A stretch of DNA of 50,915 nucleotides from Halobacteriales archaeon QS_4_66_20 (GCA_003021015.1 PXRK01000044.1:1-50915); one strand, 5' to 3'; positions 25,554-34,737 are shown, counted from the first letter of the stretch. A program made the numbers and translations. The notes: a model not told the origin generated them from the letters alone.

Positions 25554-27500
25554 GTGCGGCTCCGGAACGTCCTGCGGATCGCACGCTGGGAGGTGACGAA
25601 AAACGCCGGCGGGATCGACCGCCGGACGCTGGCGGTCGCCGTCGCGGCCATCGCGCTGCTCGGCCTGATTGCGCCGCTCGCGGCCAGCGGCGGCGGCCCC
25701 AGCCTCGACGACGGCCTCTACCACGTCGGCGTCGACGACGACAGCCAGTACTACGACGTCGTCCGCGACGACGACACGTTCGTCGTCAGGCGCGCCGATC
25801 GGGCGGCGCTGGGCGACTCGGTCGACCTGCTGATCGAGGGCGACGATATCACTGCCGCCAACACTCAGAAGGGGGAGGCCGCCCGGCAGGAATTCCGCAG
25901 CAGCGTCCAGTCGTACAACAACCGCAAGCTGCGCCAGGAAGTCAACGCGACGGCCGCGTTCCCCGTCTCCGTCCTGCTGGAGTACCGCGAGCAGTCGGGG
26001 GTCGACAGCGGCCTCGTCGACCAGCCCGACGGCGCGGACGGCGACGGCGGCGCAGGTGACGGGACGGGCGACGGTGACGGCGGAACTGGCGGCGACGGCG
26101 ATGGTGGGGACGGCGATGGCGGGACTGACGGCGGTGACGGCGGAACCGGCGGCGACGGTGACGGCACTGGCGGCGGGACTGACGGCGGTGACGGCAGTGA
26201 CGGCGATGGTAGAGACGACACGGGCAACGGTAGTGGAGACGACACGGGCGACGGTAGCGGGACGGTCGATCCGGGCGACAGCGGCGACCTCGGCGGGATC
26301 ACCGGCCCGCTCTCAGGGGAGGGCATCTCGGGATCGCCGGCCGACATCAGCCCGCCGTTCCCGTTCCAGTCGCTCGTGCTCGCGTTCGTGTTCGTCATCC
26401 CGATGAACTTCCTGATCCAGGCGTACGGCAGCACGATCCTCTCCGAGCGGATCAACCGCCGGGGGGAACTGCTGCTCGTCTCGCCGGTGTCGCGGTACGA
26501 CATTATCGCGGGCAAGACGCTGCCGTACTTCGCGGGAGCGATGGTCGTCGAGACGGCCATCGCCGCCGGCGTGTTCTACCTCCTCCAGGGGCAGGTCGGC
26601 GGCCTCGTTTCGGTGTTCGCGGTCGCGCCGCTCGTGTTGCTGTTTCTCGGGGCGACGTTCCTGGGGGCGATGTTCGCACGGTCGTTCAAGGAGCTGACGT
26701 TCGTGACGGTGACGATCACCGTCTCGCTGACCAGCTACGCGTTCGTCCCGGCGATTTTCACCGACGTCGACGAGATCGCGCTGATCTCGCCGCTGACGCT
26801 CGTGGTCCGGGAACTCCAGGGCGAGGCGATCTCGCTGGGGAGTATCGTGTTCTCGACGACGCCGCCGCTTCTGGTCGCGCTGGTCTGTTTCGGGCTGGGC
26901 GCGGGGCTGTACCGCGAGGAGGACATGTTCGCCCAGCGGTCGGTCCCCGGCCGGGTGATCGACGCGCTCGCGGGGCCGATCACCCGCCGGTGGCACGTCG
27001 GCGTCATGACCGCCGTGCTCGTGCCGTTCGTGTTCGTCGTCCAGTTGCTCGCCATCGCCGCGCTGTTCGCACTCGGCGAGATCGCAATCGTCCTCCTTTT
27101 GGTCGTCGTCGCGATCACCGAGGAGTTCGCCAAGAGCCTCCACGTCTACGCCGCCTACGAGCACCGGCGGTTCGAGCGGTCGGTCCGGGGTGCGCTCGTG
27201 CTGGGGTTCGCCAGCGGGCTCGGCTTCTTCCTCGCCGAGAAGATCGCGCTGCTCGCCCAGCTGGTCGGCCTCGAACAGCTCGCGGCCGGCGAGGCCGGCC
27301 TCTCTGGCGGCGTCGCGCCGGAGAGCGGCCCGATTCTGCTGCTCTTCTTGCTCGCGCCGCTCGCGCTGCACGCCGTGACGGCGAGCATCTCGGCCGTCGG
27401 CGCGAGCCGCGGGAAGGGCCAGTACCTGATCGCGGTCGCCATCGCGATGGGCGTCCACCTCGCGTACAACCTGGGGGTGGTGTTGACCTATGTCCAGTAG
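25554..27500 (+). CDS. ABC-2 permease fused to a PrsW-type intramembrane protease
   Basis: 648 residues in four parts. Residues 1-160: one N-terminal span and an extracellular domain. Residues 161-250: a low-complexity Gly/Asp/Thr tract. Residues 262-460: an ABC-2 permease module of about six spans (ILSERINRRGELLLVSPVSRYDIIAGK). Residues 475-648: a PrsW-like domain of about seven spans. All PrsW motifs can be read: EEFAK at 523-527 (EExxK), FLAE at 559-562 (FxxxE, with Phe558), His606 (LHAVTASISAVG), and HLAYN at 635-639 (HxxxN). These residues would form the glutamate/metal active site of an intramembrane protease. The start is GTG, two bases after the ATPase stop. The end overlaps the next permease by 11 bases. 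Confidence 0.8.
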   Translation: MRLRNVLRIARWEVTKNAGGIDRRTLAVAVAAIALLGLIAPLAASGGGPSLDDGLYHVGVDDDSQYYDVVRDDDTFVVRRADRAALGDSVDLLIEGDDITAANTQKGEAARQEFRSSVQSYNNRKLRQEVNATAAFPVSVLLEYREQSGVDSGLVDQPDGADGDGGAGDGTGDGDGGTGGDGDGGDGDGGTDGGDGGTGGDGDGTGGGTDGGDGSDGDGRDDTGNGSGDDTGDGSGTVDPGDSGDLGGITGPLSGEGISGSPADISPPFPFQSLVLAFVFVIPMNFLIQAYGSTILSERINRRGELLLVSPVSRYDIIAGKTLPYFAGAMVVETAIAAGVFYLLQGQVGGLVSVFAVAPLVLLFLGATFLGAMFARSFKELTFVTVTITVSLTSYAFVPAIFTDVDEIALISPLTLVVRELQGEAISLGSIVFSTTPPLLVALVCFGLGAGLYREEDMFAQRSVPGRVIDALAGPITRRWHVGVMTAVLVPFVFVVQLLAIAALFALGEIAIVLLLVVVAITEEFAKSLHVYAAYEHRRFERSVRGALVLGFASGLGFFLAEKIALLAQLVGLEQLAAGEAGLSGGVAPESGPILLLFLLAPLALHAVTASISAVGASRGKGQYLIAVAIAMGVHLAYNLGVVLTYVQ

Positions 27501-28560
27501 CGGCGCACGGTGGCCGATCGCCAGGCGCGACCTCGCGTCGCTGTCCCGCGAGAAGACGATCGTGCTGGCGCTGCTCATCCAGCTGTTCATCGCCGCGTTC
27601 TCCTCGTTTCTCGTCGTCGGCCTGACCTCGCTGTACGACCCGAGTGCGATCGACGACGGCGCAGAGATCGAGGTGGCGATCACCGGCGACGCCGAACAGC
27701 AACTGCTCGACGCCGCCCGCGAGACTGACGGGCTGGAGACGGTCAGCTACGAGGACCGGGCAGCCGCCCTGGCAGCGTTCGACCGCGGCGCGGTGACGGC
27801 GGTGGTCTCGGCGGAGTACGCGGCGACTGACAGCGGGGACCGGATCGACGTCGAAGCCGTCGTCCCCGCCGAGAGCCTCCGGACGACGCTGATCGTCAAC
27901 CAGCTCCGGGAGCTGCTGGTCGAACTCGAACGGCTCGAACGGGTCGACCGCGCCCAGTTTCTGGAGTTCCAGCCCGTCGACGTCCCCGGCGAGACCGGCG
28001 GCAGCGACTACTTCTCGTTCACGTACACGATCCTCATCCCGCTGCTGTTGTTCCTGCCGCCCTTTATCAGCGGCTCGATCGCCGTCGACTCGATCACCGA
28101 GGAGATCGAGCAGGGGACGCTGGAGCTGTTGCGCGCCGCCCCCGTGTCGCTGGTGGACGTCGTCGACGGGAAAGCGGCGGCGATGATCTCGCTGGCGCCG
28201 TTGCAGGCGATCCTGTGGATCCTTCTGCTGCGGTTCAACGGCATCGGGATCGACCACATTCCGTGGCTTTTGGCTCTCGTGGCCGCGCTGGCGACGATCA
28301 CCGTCGTCGTCGGCGTCCTGCTCGGGCTGGCGACCGCCAGGCGCCGGCAGGCGCAGCTGCTGTACTCGATTCTCGTCCTGCTTTTGTTCGGCGCGACGCT
28401 GGTCCTGCCCGAGCACCCCGCCGCGACAGTCGCGCGGCTCTCGGTCGACAGCGCGACCGCGCTCACGTTCGCCCACGTCGGCGGCTTCGCGGTGCTGGCC
28501 GTCGCCCTGGCCGCGTTCACGCGGTTCTACGTGGCGAACTTCGATCCGGAGGCGCTGTAG
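27490..28560 (+). CDS. ABC-2 type permease
   Basis: 356 residues. One N-terminal span (about residues 22-46) is followed by a long extracytoplasmic loop of about 120 residues, then five or six spans from 178 onward. The conserved block SIAVDSITEEIEQGTLELLRAAPVSLVDVVDGK (about 196-228) is the ABC-2 permease signature loop. It overlaps the upstream permease-protease gene by 11 bases, so the pair is probably translated together and may form the heterodimeric channel of one exporter. No following gene is co-oriented. Confidence 0.88.
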   Translation: MSSSGARWPIARRDLASLSREKTIVLALLIQLFIAAFSSFLVVGLTSLYDPSAIDDGAEIEVAITGDAEQQLLDAARETDGLETVSYEDRAAALAAFDRGAVTAVVSAEYAATDSGDRIDVEAVVPAESLRTTLIVNQLRELLVELERLERVDRAQFLEFQPVDVPGETGGSDYFSFTYTILIPLLLFLPPFISGSIAVDSITEEIEQGTLELLRAAPVSLVDVVDGKAAAMISLAPLQAILWILLLRFNGIGIDHIPWLLALVAALATITVVVGVLLGLATARRRQAQLLYSILVLLLFGATLVLPEHPAATVARLSVDSATALTFAHVGGFAVLAVALAAFTRFYVANFDPEAL

Positions 28561-28589
28561 CCCGATCTGCCGAGGTGCGGTGACCTCCG

Positions 28590-29009
28590 TTATTCGACGG
28601 TTAGCGTGACGGTCAGCGGGGCACCGTCGGCGAGGGCCGCCACGAGATCACTGTCGAGGTCGCGGGCAGCCTTGTCCGCCTCGACGGCGACCGTCCGGTC
28701 GTCGACGTAGTCGCTGGTCCGGCCGACGAGGCTGCGGTCGCTTTCGAAGCTGAGGTCGGGGTCGCCGCGCGCCTCGATCCGGTCGGCGTGCTCGTCGGTG
28801 TCGAGCGTGACCGTGATCGTCGCGTCGGCGTCCCGGCAGGCAGCGACGAACGCGCCGGCGAAGTCGGCCGGGGTACGGTCGGCCCCGATCGCGAGAATGC
28901 AGTCGCCGGCCGGCGTCAGGAAGTCGTCGCTGGTCACCTCGAACGTGCTCGCGTGCTCGGCGCTGACGTTCTCGTGACCGTGTGCCTGAATCGTCTCGGT
29001 GTGGGTCAT
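28590..29009 (-). CDS. DUF371 family protein
   Basis: 139 residues. A conserved archaeal family starting THTETIQAHGHENVSAEHASTFEVTSDDFLTPAGDCILAIGADRTPADF. It is predicted to be a beta-rich soluble domain with no known reaction. Downstream of the convergent ABC exporter gene. A TATA-like element near 29033 could serve a leaderless transcript. Confidence 0.8.
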   Translation of the reverse strand: MTHTETIQAHGHENVSAEHASTFEVTSDDFLTPAGDCILAIGADRTPADFAGAFVAACRDADATITVTLDTDEHADRIEARGDPDLSFESDRSLVGRTSDYVDDRTVAVEADKAARDLDSDLVAALADGAPLTVTLTVE

Positions 29010-29057
29010 GACTCGGTGTTAGTGGACGGCGGTGTTAAGTACCTACACCCGGCGTAA

Positions 29058-29078
29058 CAGAGTCACGTCCGGGTGTGT
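29058..29078 (+). repeat. Dispersed intergenic motif overlapping the end of hemD
   Basis: CAGAGTCACGTCCGGGTGTG with an inverted partner TACACCCGG at 29044-29052, giving an 8-9-bp stem. The motif overlaps the last codons of hemD, the only copy that clearly runs into a coding region. Confidence 0.7.
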
Positions 29079-29824
29079 AACCGCTCCACGACAGCCCGCG
29101 CCAGCGCCCCGAAGTCCGCCGTCGGTGCGACCACGTCAACCTCGACCCCCAGCTTCTCGGCCGTCTCGCGGGTCGGCTCGCCAATAGTGCCCACGACGGC
29201 ATCGTTCAGCCCTGCCAGCGCTGCCTCGCGGACGCCGCGTTCGGCGGCCGCATCGAGGAACTGCTCCACAGTGAGCGAGGAGGTGAACAGCGCCGCGTCG
29301 AGGTCGCCGTCGGCGGCCCGTTCAGCGGAGATGCCGGCGCCGTCGGGGCGGACCAGCCGGTAGAGGATCGTCTCGTGGACGTACGCGCCGGCGTCGATCA
29401 GGCCGTCAAGCAGGACGTCCGAGCCGTGGTCGCTGCGGGCCACCTCGACGGGGGCGCCGTCGACCTCGTCACGGAGGTGCTCGACCAGGCCACTCGAGGA
29501 AAACTCCGCGGGGACGACGTCGACGCCAAAGCCGGCCGTGCGGAGCGCCTCAGCAGTGGTGTCGCCGATGGCACAGAGCGTCCCGGCGGGTTCCCAGCCG
29601 GTCCCGGCCACCAGTTCGGCGCCCGTCTTGCTCGTCAGGATCGTGTAGGCGGCGTCCATGCGGGGGCGCTCGCCGGTCGGCTCGACCGCCAGCATGGGAT
29701 CCGCAACCGGCTCGACCCCAAGGTCCTCCAGCAGCGCGACCGCCGTCGCGAGCCGGTCGTCGTCCGGCCGGAAGACCGCAACCGTAGAGGGTGACACATC
29801 GGCGGTTGCGTGCTCGTCGCTCAT
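29063..29824 (-). CDS. hemD: Uroporphyrinogen-III synthase
   Basis: 253 residues of HemD type: two similar alpha/beta lobes joined by a hinge. Recognisable features are VAVFRPDDDRLATAVALLEDLGVEPVADPMLAVEP at the start, the ITR-like VFRP, and the C-terminal AVVGTIGEPTRETAEKLGVEVDVVAPTADFGALARAV, the most conserved block of the family. It cyclises hydroxymethylbilane to uroporphyrinogen III, feeding haem, sirohaem and cobamides. It starts only four bases after the hemC stop. The dispersed motif covers its last codons. Confidence 0.9.
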   Translation of the reverse strand: MSDEHATADVSPSTVAVFRPDDDRLATAVALLEDLGVEPVADPMLAVEPTGERPRMDAAYTILTSKTGAELVAGTGWEPAGTLCAIGDTTAEALRTAGFGVDVVPAEFSSSGLVEHLRDEVDGAPVEVARSDHGSDVLLDGLIDAGAYVHETILYRLVRPDGAGISAERAADGDLDAALFTSSLTVEQFLDAAAERGVREAALAGLNDAVVGTIGEPTRETAEKLGVEVDVVAPTADFGALARAVVERLHTRT

Positions 29825-29827
29825 GGC

Positions 29828-30988
29828 TCACTCCCCGCCGTTCCCGTCGTCGGGTTCCTCGCGCTTCGCGTCGTCTGGCTCCTCGCGGCGGGCGTCCTGG
29901 ATGAGGTCGGCGGCGCCCCGCGCGGCGAGGTCTGCCGCGAACGAGACGGCGGCCTCGGCGTGGCGCTCGACGGGCAGGTCGCGGGACTCCCGTACCTCGC
30001 GTTCGCCGTCCCGGGAGAGCACCCGGACGGTCGTCGAGACGACGTCGCCCCGGAGGCTGGCGTGGATCCCGATCGGGGCGACGCAGCCCCCGCCGAGTTC
30101 CGCCAGGATTGTCCGCTCGACGGTCGTTTCGACGCGTGACGGCGGGTGATCGATCCCATCGTAGATCAGCTCGGCACTCTCGCCGTCGAGGGCCATCACC
30201 GCGATGGCGCCCTGGCCGGGCGCGGGGACGAACGACGCTGGGTCGAGGCGCTCGTCGTGGAGCTGCCCGAGAAGCCCGCTGCGGTCGAGGCCCGCCTCGG
30301 CGAGACAGATCGCGTCGAATTCGGTGTCGACGTCCCGTTCGAGCGCGCGGCGCTCGATTTCCGCGAGGTCGTCGAACCACTCCTGGGGGGAGCGGTCGGA
30401 CTCGCGCTCGTCGCCGTCGTCGTTCCCGTCGGCGTCGGTATCGTCCTCGCTGTCTTCTGCAGCCTCGACGCGAGCCTGGTGTTCGCGCTGGAGGGAGGGT
30501 GCGAGCAGTTTCTCGACGCGAGTGTCGACGTTCCCACGGAGCGGTTCGATCCGCAGGTCGGGCCGCGCGGCGAGCAGCTGCGCCCCCCGGCGGAGGCTGG
30601 ACGTGCCGACCGTCGCGCCCTCGGGGAGCTCGTCGAGCGAGCGGCCGTCCGGCGTGACCAGCACGTCGGCGGCCGCGGCGCGCTCGGGGACGCCGGCGAC
30701 GACCAGCTCCGGCGGCTGGTCGGTCGGCATGTCCTTCATCGAGTGAACGGCAGCGTCGAGCTCGCCGTCGAGCACCTTCTCGTCGAGGCTGCGGACGAAC
30801 GCGCCGGTCGTGCCCAGCCGGTGGATGAGCTCGTCGCGCACTTGGTCGCCGGTCGTCTCGACGGTGACCAGCTCGACCGACAGCCGGCGACTGCCGAGCT
30901 GTTCCTGGACGGAGCCGGCCTGCCGGAGCGCGAGCGCCGACCCGCGCGTCGCGAGTCGGAGCTGATCCACGCTGTCGCGGCTACTCAT
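29828..30988 (-). CDS. hemC: Hydroxymethylbilane synthase with acidic insertion
   Basis: 386 residues (typical 300-320). N-terminal RLATRGSALALRQAGSVQ, VHSMKDMPTD, TVGTSSLRRGAQLLAARPDL and the dipyrromethane cofactor cysteine Cys302 (GGGCVAPIG) are all present. About 55 extra residues (about 164-222) are inserted before the central DAICLAEAGLDR block; this insert is highly acidic (EDSEDDTDADGNDDGDERESD region). It makes hydroxymethylbilane, the hemD substrate. Start at 30988 avoids a basic extension. Confidence 0.93.
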   Translation of the reverse strand: MSSRDSVDQLRLATRGSALALRQAGSVQEQLGSRRLSVELVTVETTGDQVRDELIHRLGTTGAFVRSLDEKVLDGELDAAVHSMKDMPTDQPPELVVAGVPERAAAADVLVTPDGRSLDELPEGATVGTSSLRRGAQLLAARPDLRIEPLRGNVDTRVEKLLAPSLQREHQARVEAAEDSEDDTDADGNDDGDERESDRSPQEWFDDLAEIERRALERDVDTEFDAICLAEAGLDRSGLLGQLHDERLDPASFVPAPGQGAIAVMALDGESAELIYDGIDHPPSRVETTVERTILAELGGGCVAPIGIHASLRGDVVSTTVRVLSRDGEREVRESRDLPVERHAEAAVSFAADLAARGAADLIQDARREEPDDAKREEPDDGNGGE

Positions 30989-31074
30989 TACCCCTCTCTC
31001 CGCGGTCCGGGGTGAAAAGCGTCCCCGTTCGCGATCCGTCGGTCGCCGATGTTCGCACGCATCGAGTCCCGTAA

Positions 31075-31620
31075 TTACCACGGCTCGTCTTTCAGCCCGA
31101 GCGCGTACGCGATGCCGTTGGTCGCAACGTGTAACACCGGCGTCAACACGACCACGGCAGCGAGCACCGGGAGCGCGAACGTGTCGGCGAACCAGCCCGG
31201 GGCGACGATGACAGTCAGCAGGAGCGCACCGACAACGAAATCGAGCTGGTCGACCCCAAGGAACGGCGCGCCGCGCTCGCGGCCGGTGCGGCGTTTCAGG
31301 AAGGAGGCGCCGATGTCCCCGAGCATCGCGCCGAGGGGGACCGCCACGGCCGCTTGGATCGGGAACTCGGGCAGGTCTGTCGCAAGCGCGTCGCTCGCGG
31401 CGGGGGCGACGCCGTTGAGCGCGAGCGCGAGCGCGACGCCGGCGGCCCAGCCAACGGCAGTGCCCCGCCAGGTCTTGCCGTCGCCGAGCAGCCGCCGGCA
31501 GCCCATCGTCCGCCCGCCGTCGATCGGGCGCCCCCCACCTGCGAGCACTGCAGCGTTGTTCGGCACGTACGCCGGCAGCATCGCCCAGACTGCCGTCGCC
31601 ACGACCTCCAGCGGCTCCAT
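31075..31620 (-). CDS. carS: CDP-archaeol synthase
   Basis: 181 residues with about four membrane spans. It contains the CarS family signature: [22 protein letters not shown] near the N-terminus, GDGKTWRG at about 46-53, and [36 protein letters not shown]. It activates unsaturated archaetidic acid with CTP, the counterpart of bacterial CdsA. It is consistent with the adjacent archaeal lipid gene egsA in this window, though not in the same operon. Length is as expected. Confidence 0.93.
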   Translation of the reverse strand: MEPLEVVATAVWAMLPAYVPNNAAVLAGGGRPIDGGRTMGCRRLLGDGKTWRGTAVGWAAGVALALALNGVAPAASDALATDLPEFPIQAAVAVPLGAMLGDIGASFLKRRTGRERGAPFLGVDQLDFVVGALLLTVIVAPGWFADTFALPVLAAVVVLTPVLHVATNGIAYALGLKDEPW

Positions 31621-31731
31621 GCCCGAACCCTGAACCGGCCGCCGTTTAATCGCCCTGCTTTCCGCCGGACGCCCGGAGCGGCTGCTGTCGGAGGACGGTA
31701 ACGCGGCAGAACGAGCAGTCGGAACAGCCAG

Positions 31732-31983
31732 TCACAGGCCGCGGGAGCGACAGCGGTCGTCGCAGAAGGCCAGGTCGACGACGACGCCGTTGCGTTCCCG
31801 GACGGTGACGCACTTGAACTGGGTACCCTGCGAGATCGTGGCGCCGCAGTCGTCACAGGTCGGCGTTGCGTTCGAGTCGAGCAGGACGCGGATCGAGGTG
31901 CGGACGACCTGCCTGTCGTCCCGGCCGTGGTTGGCGTTCGATACCGCGAGCGTCCCCGAGTCGGGGTCGTTCGGTTGGGTCAT
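31732..31983 (-). CDS. Small zinc-finger protein
   Basis: 83 residues. Cys pairs CDDC and CDDRC near residues 43-46 and 74-78 frame a beta hairpin (FKCVTVRERNGVVVDLAFC). This is a treble-clef-like small zinc domain common in haloarchaea. The N-terminus is polar, with an RTSIRVLLDS segment. Its role is unknown. It starts at 31983; the roughly 800-base gap beyond it holds no clear gene. Confidence 0.65.
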   Translation of the reverse strand: MTQPNDPDSGTLAVSNANHGRDDRQVVRTSIRVLLDSNATPTCDDCGATISQGTQFKCVTVRERNGVVVDLAFCDDRCRSRGL

Positions 31984-32780
31984 GTGTCGTGTGATGTGGG
32001 TGCTGTGTGGTTTGTCAGTGCGTGTCAGGAGTCAGTTCCGGGTTCGCTGGCAACGAACACCGAGAACGAGTACCGGCGCAGGCGCGCGGTCAGTCGACCG
32101 CTACGGGCCCTACGCCAGCGTCCGTGTAAAGAATGTAAAAGGTGTAAAGAATGTAAACAGTTTTGTCGTGAACTGGGCGAGTCGAGATCGAGCAGCAGCT
32201 AGCCGCGAGCGAAGCAATACGCGTCCGTCGGGTACACGACCCGAAGTCATACACTACCGTGGGAAGTACTGATACTTAGCGGTTGTGGTTGGGGCGAATG
32301 AACAATTATTCTGTTGTACTGGTGATCTCTGCGATTGCTAAGTTCAACGAAAGTGGGTGCGCCGACTCGATCCCGATACCCCGGGCGGTGCCAGCCGCGG
32401 CCCGGCCACGTACCAGCGGTAAGATCGACATACAACACCGTAGTGCATGACATGGTAGGTACTGAACAGTGAAAATCGGGTAAAATCCGACAAAATGAAC
32501 GTAACTGGCTCGCAATCGTGGTGGAGTGATCGAAATTCGCAAGAACACTCTTGAGCTTATAACCGAATCGACCGACCAGGAGACGACGAGGGCACGCGAA
32601 TGTCTGTACCGAACCCACTCCCCCCTATTCCCCCCCCTCCCACGACCCCCGAGAGGCAGCGCCGACCCCGACCCGCCGCCTGCGGCCGTCCGTTGCAACG
32701 CGCCTGCCAGCAGTTGCGCTCCCCTGCGGATCACAGGCATCCGCCGCGGCCGCCGGGACCGACCGCGGGAGGTGCTCGCC
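31984..32780. other. Noncoding stretch of about 800 bases
   Basis: No frame here has haloarchaeal codon use, homology I recognise or a plausible start. It is less GC-rich than the rest in places and holds an 18-bp tandem duplication (below), a TATA-like TTATAA near 32556 and C-runs at 32621-32638. It may contain a small RNA or only promoter and decayed DNA. Confidence 0.5.
32124..32159 (+). repeat. 18-bp tandem duplication
   Basis: GTGTAAAGAATGTAAAAG at 32124-32141 is followed directly by GTGTAAAGAATGTAAACA at 32142-32159. Two nearly identical copies in an AT-rich spot of the noncoding gap. Confidence 0.85.
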
Positions 32781-33020
32781 GTGAGTGCTGACACCGGCGG
32801 CGACGCCGACACGAAGCAGCAGCGCCTCGCAGGGTTCCTCCGCGAGCGAGCGCGCACGGGCGAGTACTACTTCAAGAGCAAGTTTATCGCCGACGAGATC
32901 GGGCTCTCCCCGAAGGAGATCGGCGTGCTGATGTGCCAGCTTCAGGAGTCAGTCCAGGACCTGCACATCGAGAAGTGGTCGAACTCCCGCGCGACGACCT
33001 GGCGGGTCGAGGTGCAGTGA
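32781..33020 (+). CDS. Small winged-helix-like protein (probable DUF7123 member)
   Basis: 79 residues from the GTG at 32781, preceded by GGAGGTG at about 32769-32775. It begins SADTGGDADTKQQRLAGFLRERARTGEYYFKSKFIADEIGLSPKEIGVLMCQLQ, a helix-turn-helix, and ends in a beta wing (HIEKWSNSRATTWRVEV). The fold suggests DNA binding. Longer frames upstream contain Pro/Arg-rich segments and are rejected. The family number is from memory and uncertain. It is convergent to the kinase gene. Confidence 0.7.
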   Translation: MSADTGGDADTKQQRLAGFLRERARTGEYYFKSKFIADEIGLSPKEIGVLMCQLQESVQDLHIEKWSNSRATTWRVEVQ

Positions 33021-33084
33021 CGACCCACACAGACAGCGATCGCCCTCACTGACTTTCTCCCCTTCGCTGTGCAAAACGGCGGTA

Positions 33085-33109
33085 CAGAGTCACGCACGAC
33101 TGTATCACT
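33085..33109 (+). repeat. Dispersed intergenic motif, variant copy
   Basis: CAGAGTCACGCACGACTGTA followed by TCACT. It lies between the DUF7123-like gene and the convergent histidine kinase, overlapping the last few bases of the latter. Confidence 0.6.
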
Positions 33110-34714
33110 CGACGACGTTGACGCCGGTAATCTCGACGCGGGCGCCGCCTGTCTCGCTTTCGGTCGCAGCGACATCCCAGCCGTGGGCTTCTGCGAGGTC
33201 CCGGACGATCGCCAGGCCGAAGCCGGTGCCGTCCGGCTCCGTCGAGACACCCGGTTCGAAGAGGTCGTCGCGGTCCGCGGGGAAGCCGGCGCCGTCGTCG
33301 GCGACGAAAAAGCCGGCGGGGGCGTCCCCGTCGCCGCCCCCTTCGCTGTCCCCATTGCCCTCCCCGCCCTTGACTGCGCCGACGGTGATCGTCACGGACT
33401 CGCCGTCGTGTTCGACGGCGTCCTGGGGAGCTTGCGAGCCAGGGCTCGTCGAGCCATGCTCGACGGCGTCCTGGGGAGCCTGCGAGCCAGGGCTCGTCGA
33501 GCCATGCTCGACGGCGTCCTGGGGAGCCTGCGAGCCAGGGCTCGTCTCGAGCCATGCTCGACGGCGTTGCGGTACAGGTTCTCGATCACGTGGCGCAGGC
33601 GGTCGGCGTCGGCGCGGATCGTCAGCTCCGTCGCGATCGCGAGGTCGGCGTCGGCGGTCTGGACGCTCTCCCACCAGCGCCGGGCGACCGTCGGGAGGTC
33701 GACCACTCTCATCTCGTCGACGCTGTCGCCCTGCCTGGCGAGCGTCAGCGTGTCCTCGATGATCGTCCCGATCCGGTCATGGGCGCTGGCGACGTACTCC
33801 AGGTGCTCGCTGTCGCAGTCGTCGCGGGCGAGCGTGAGCCGCGAACTGGCGACGTTCAGCGGGTTGCGCAGGTCGTGGGAGACGATACTGACGAACTGTT
33901 CGAGCCGCTCGTTTTTCCGTTCGAGGTCCTGCTCGCGGCGCTTGCGCTCGTGGATGTCCGTGAACACGGCGAACCCGTCGATCCCCTCCTCCAGGGAGAG
34001 CGGGATGTTCCGCAGCGAGAAGTAGCGCTGGCCGTCGGCAGTCTGTCGCAGCACCACCCGATCGACGGACTCGCCGGCGCGGACCTGCTCGTCGATCTCC
34101 TTCGCCTCCGTCATCCGGTCCGGCGGCACGACGAGATCGTCGACCCGCGTCCCGACCGCACACTCGGCGTCGTAGCCGAACGTCTCCTCGAACGCGTCGT
34201 TGATCTCCCGGATGATCGGCTCGTTGTCGACGTACTCGTAGGCGAACGTCGGCTCGGGAAACTCCTCGAACAGCGCCGAGAACCGCTCGCGCTCCCGCCG
34301 GAGTTGGCGCCGGGAGCGCCGCCTGGCCTGGTGCCGGGCGACGGCGTTCTCGATCCGGTTTGCCAGCACCGCGTACTGGCTCGTCCCCGTCTCCTTCTGG
34401 AGGTAGTCGGTCGCACCCGCCGAGATCGCCTCGCTGGCGACTGCCTCGGAGCCGCGGCCGGTAAACAGGATGAAGGGCAGATCAGGATGTTCCTCGCGGA
34501 CTGCCTCGAGGAACTCGATACCGTCGACGGGCGTCATCTCGTAGTCCGAGACGACGCAGTCGATCGGCTCCTCGGCCAGCGTGGCGCGAGCCGCCTCTGG
34601 CTCCCTGACGGTGACGACGGAGAACACCTCGTTCTCCCGGCAGAGAAACTCGGCAGTCAGATCCGCAAACTCCGGATCGTTGTCGACGTGCAATACCCGT
34701 ATCGGCTCGGACAT
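33105..34714 (-). pseudogene. Receiver-PAS-histidine kinase, frame broken by 2-bp insertion in a tandem repeat
   Basis: A hybrid sensor. Residues 1-120 form a receiver domain with phospho-acceptor Asp57 (VVSDYEMTPVDG) and Lys107. Residues 144-256 are a PAS domain. Residues 270-330 are HisKA with His280 (SIVSHDLRNPLN). The N-box ENLYRNAVEHG falls at 378-388. At this point (about 33546) the frame shifts: in copy 3 of a 48-bp repeat a GA insertion gives SRRALARRLP instead of STSPGSQAPQ. The rest of the ATPase (DDGAGFP, GTGFGLAIVRDLAEAHGWD) is in another frame and ends at 33105. Removing two bases gives a 535-residue intact kinase. Real pseudogene, assembly error or phase switching cannot be told apart here. 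TATA box at 34738. Confidence 0.8.
33413..33558 (-). repeat. 48-bp tandem repeat inside the kinase gene
   Basis: Copies at 33413-33460, 33461-33508 and 33509-33558. Each encodes a 16-residue unit AVEHGSTSPGSQAPQD; 48 is a multiple of 3, so copy number alone keeps the frame. The third copy is 50 bp because of an extra TC (plus strand), which breaks the frame. Confidence 0.9.
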
Positions 34715-34737
34715 ACCGAGTGTAGTTGGAGCGACAG

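Noticed and set aside
32388-32400. GTGCCAGCCGCGG resembles the conserved 530 loop of 16S rRNA
   Set aside because: The match is 13 bases only; neighbouring sequence shows no rRNA similarity, so it is chance in GC-rich DNA.
32600-32791. 63-codon Pro/Arg-rich frame overlapping the start of the DUF7123-like gene
   Set aside because: Composition is not haloarchaeal (few acidic residues), much of it comes from C-runs, and no family is recognised.
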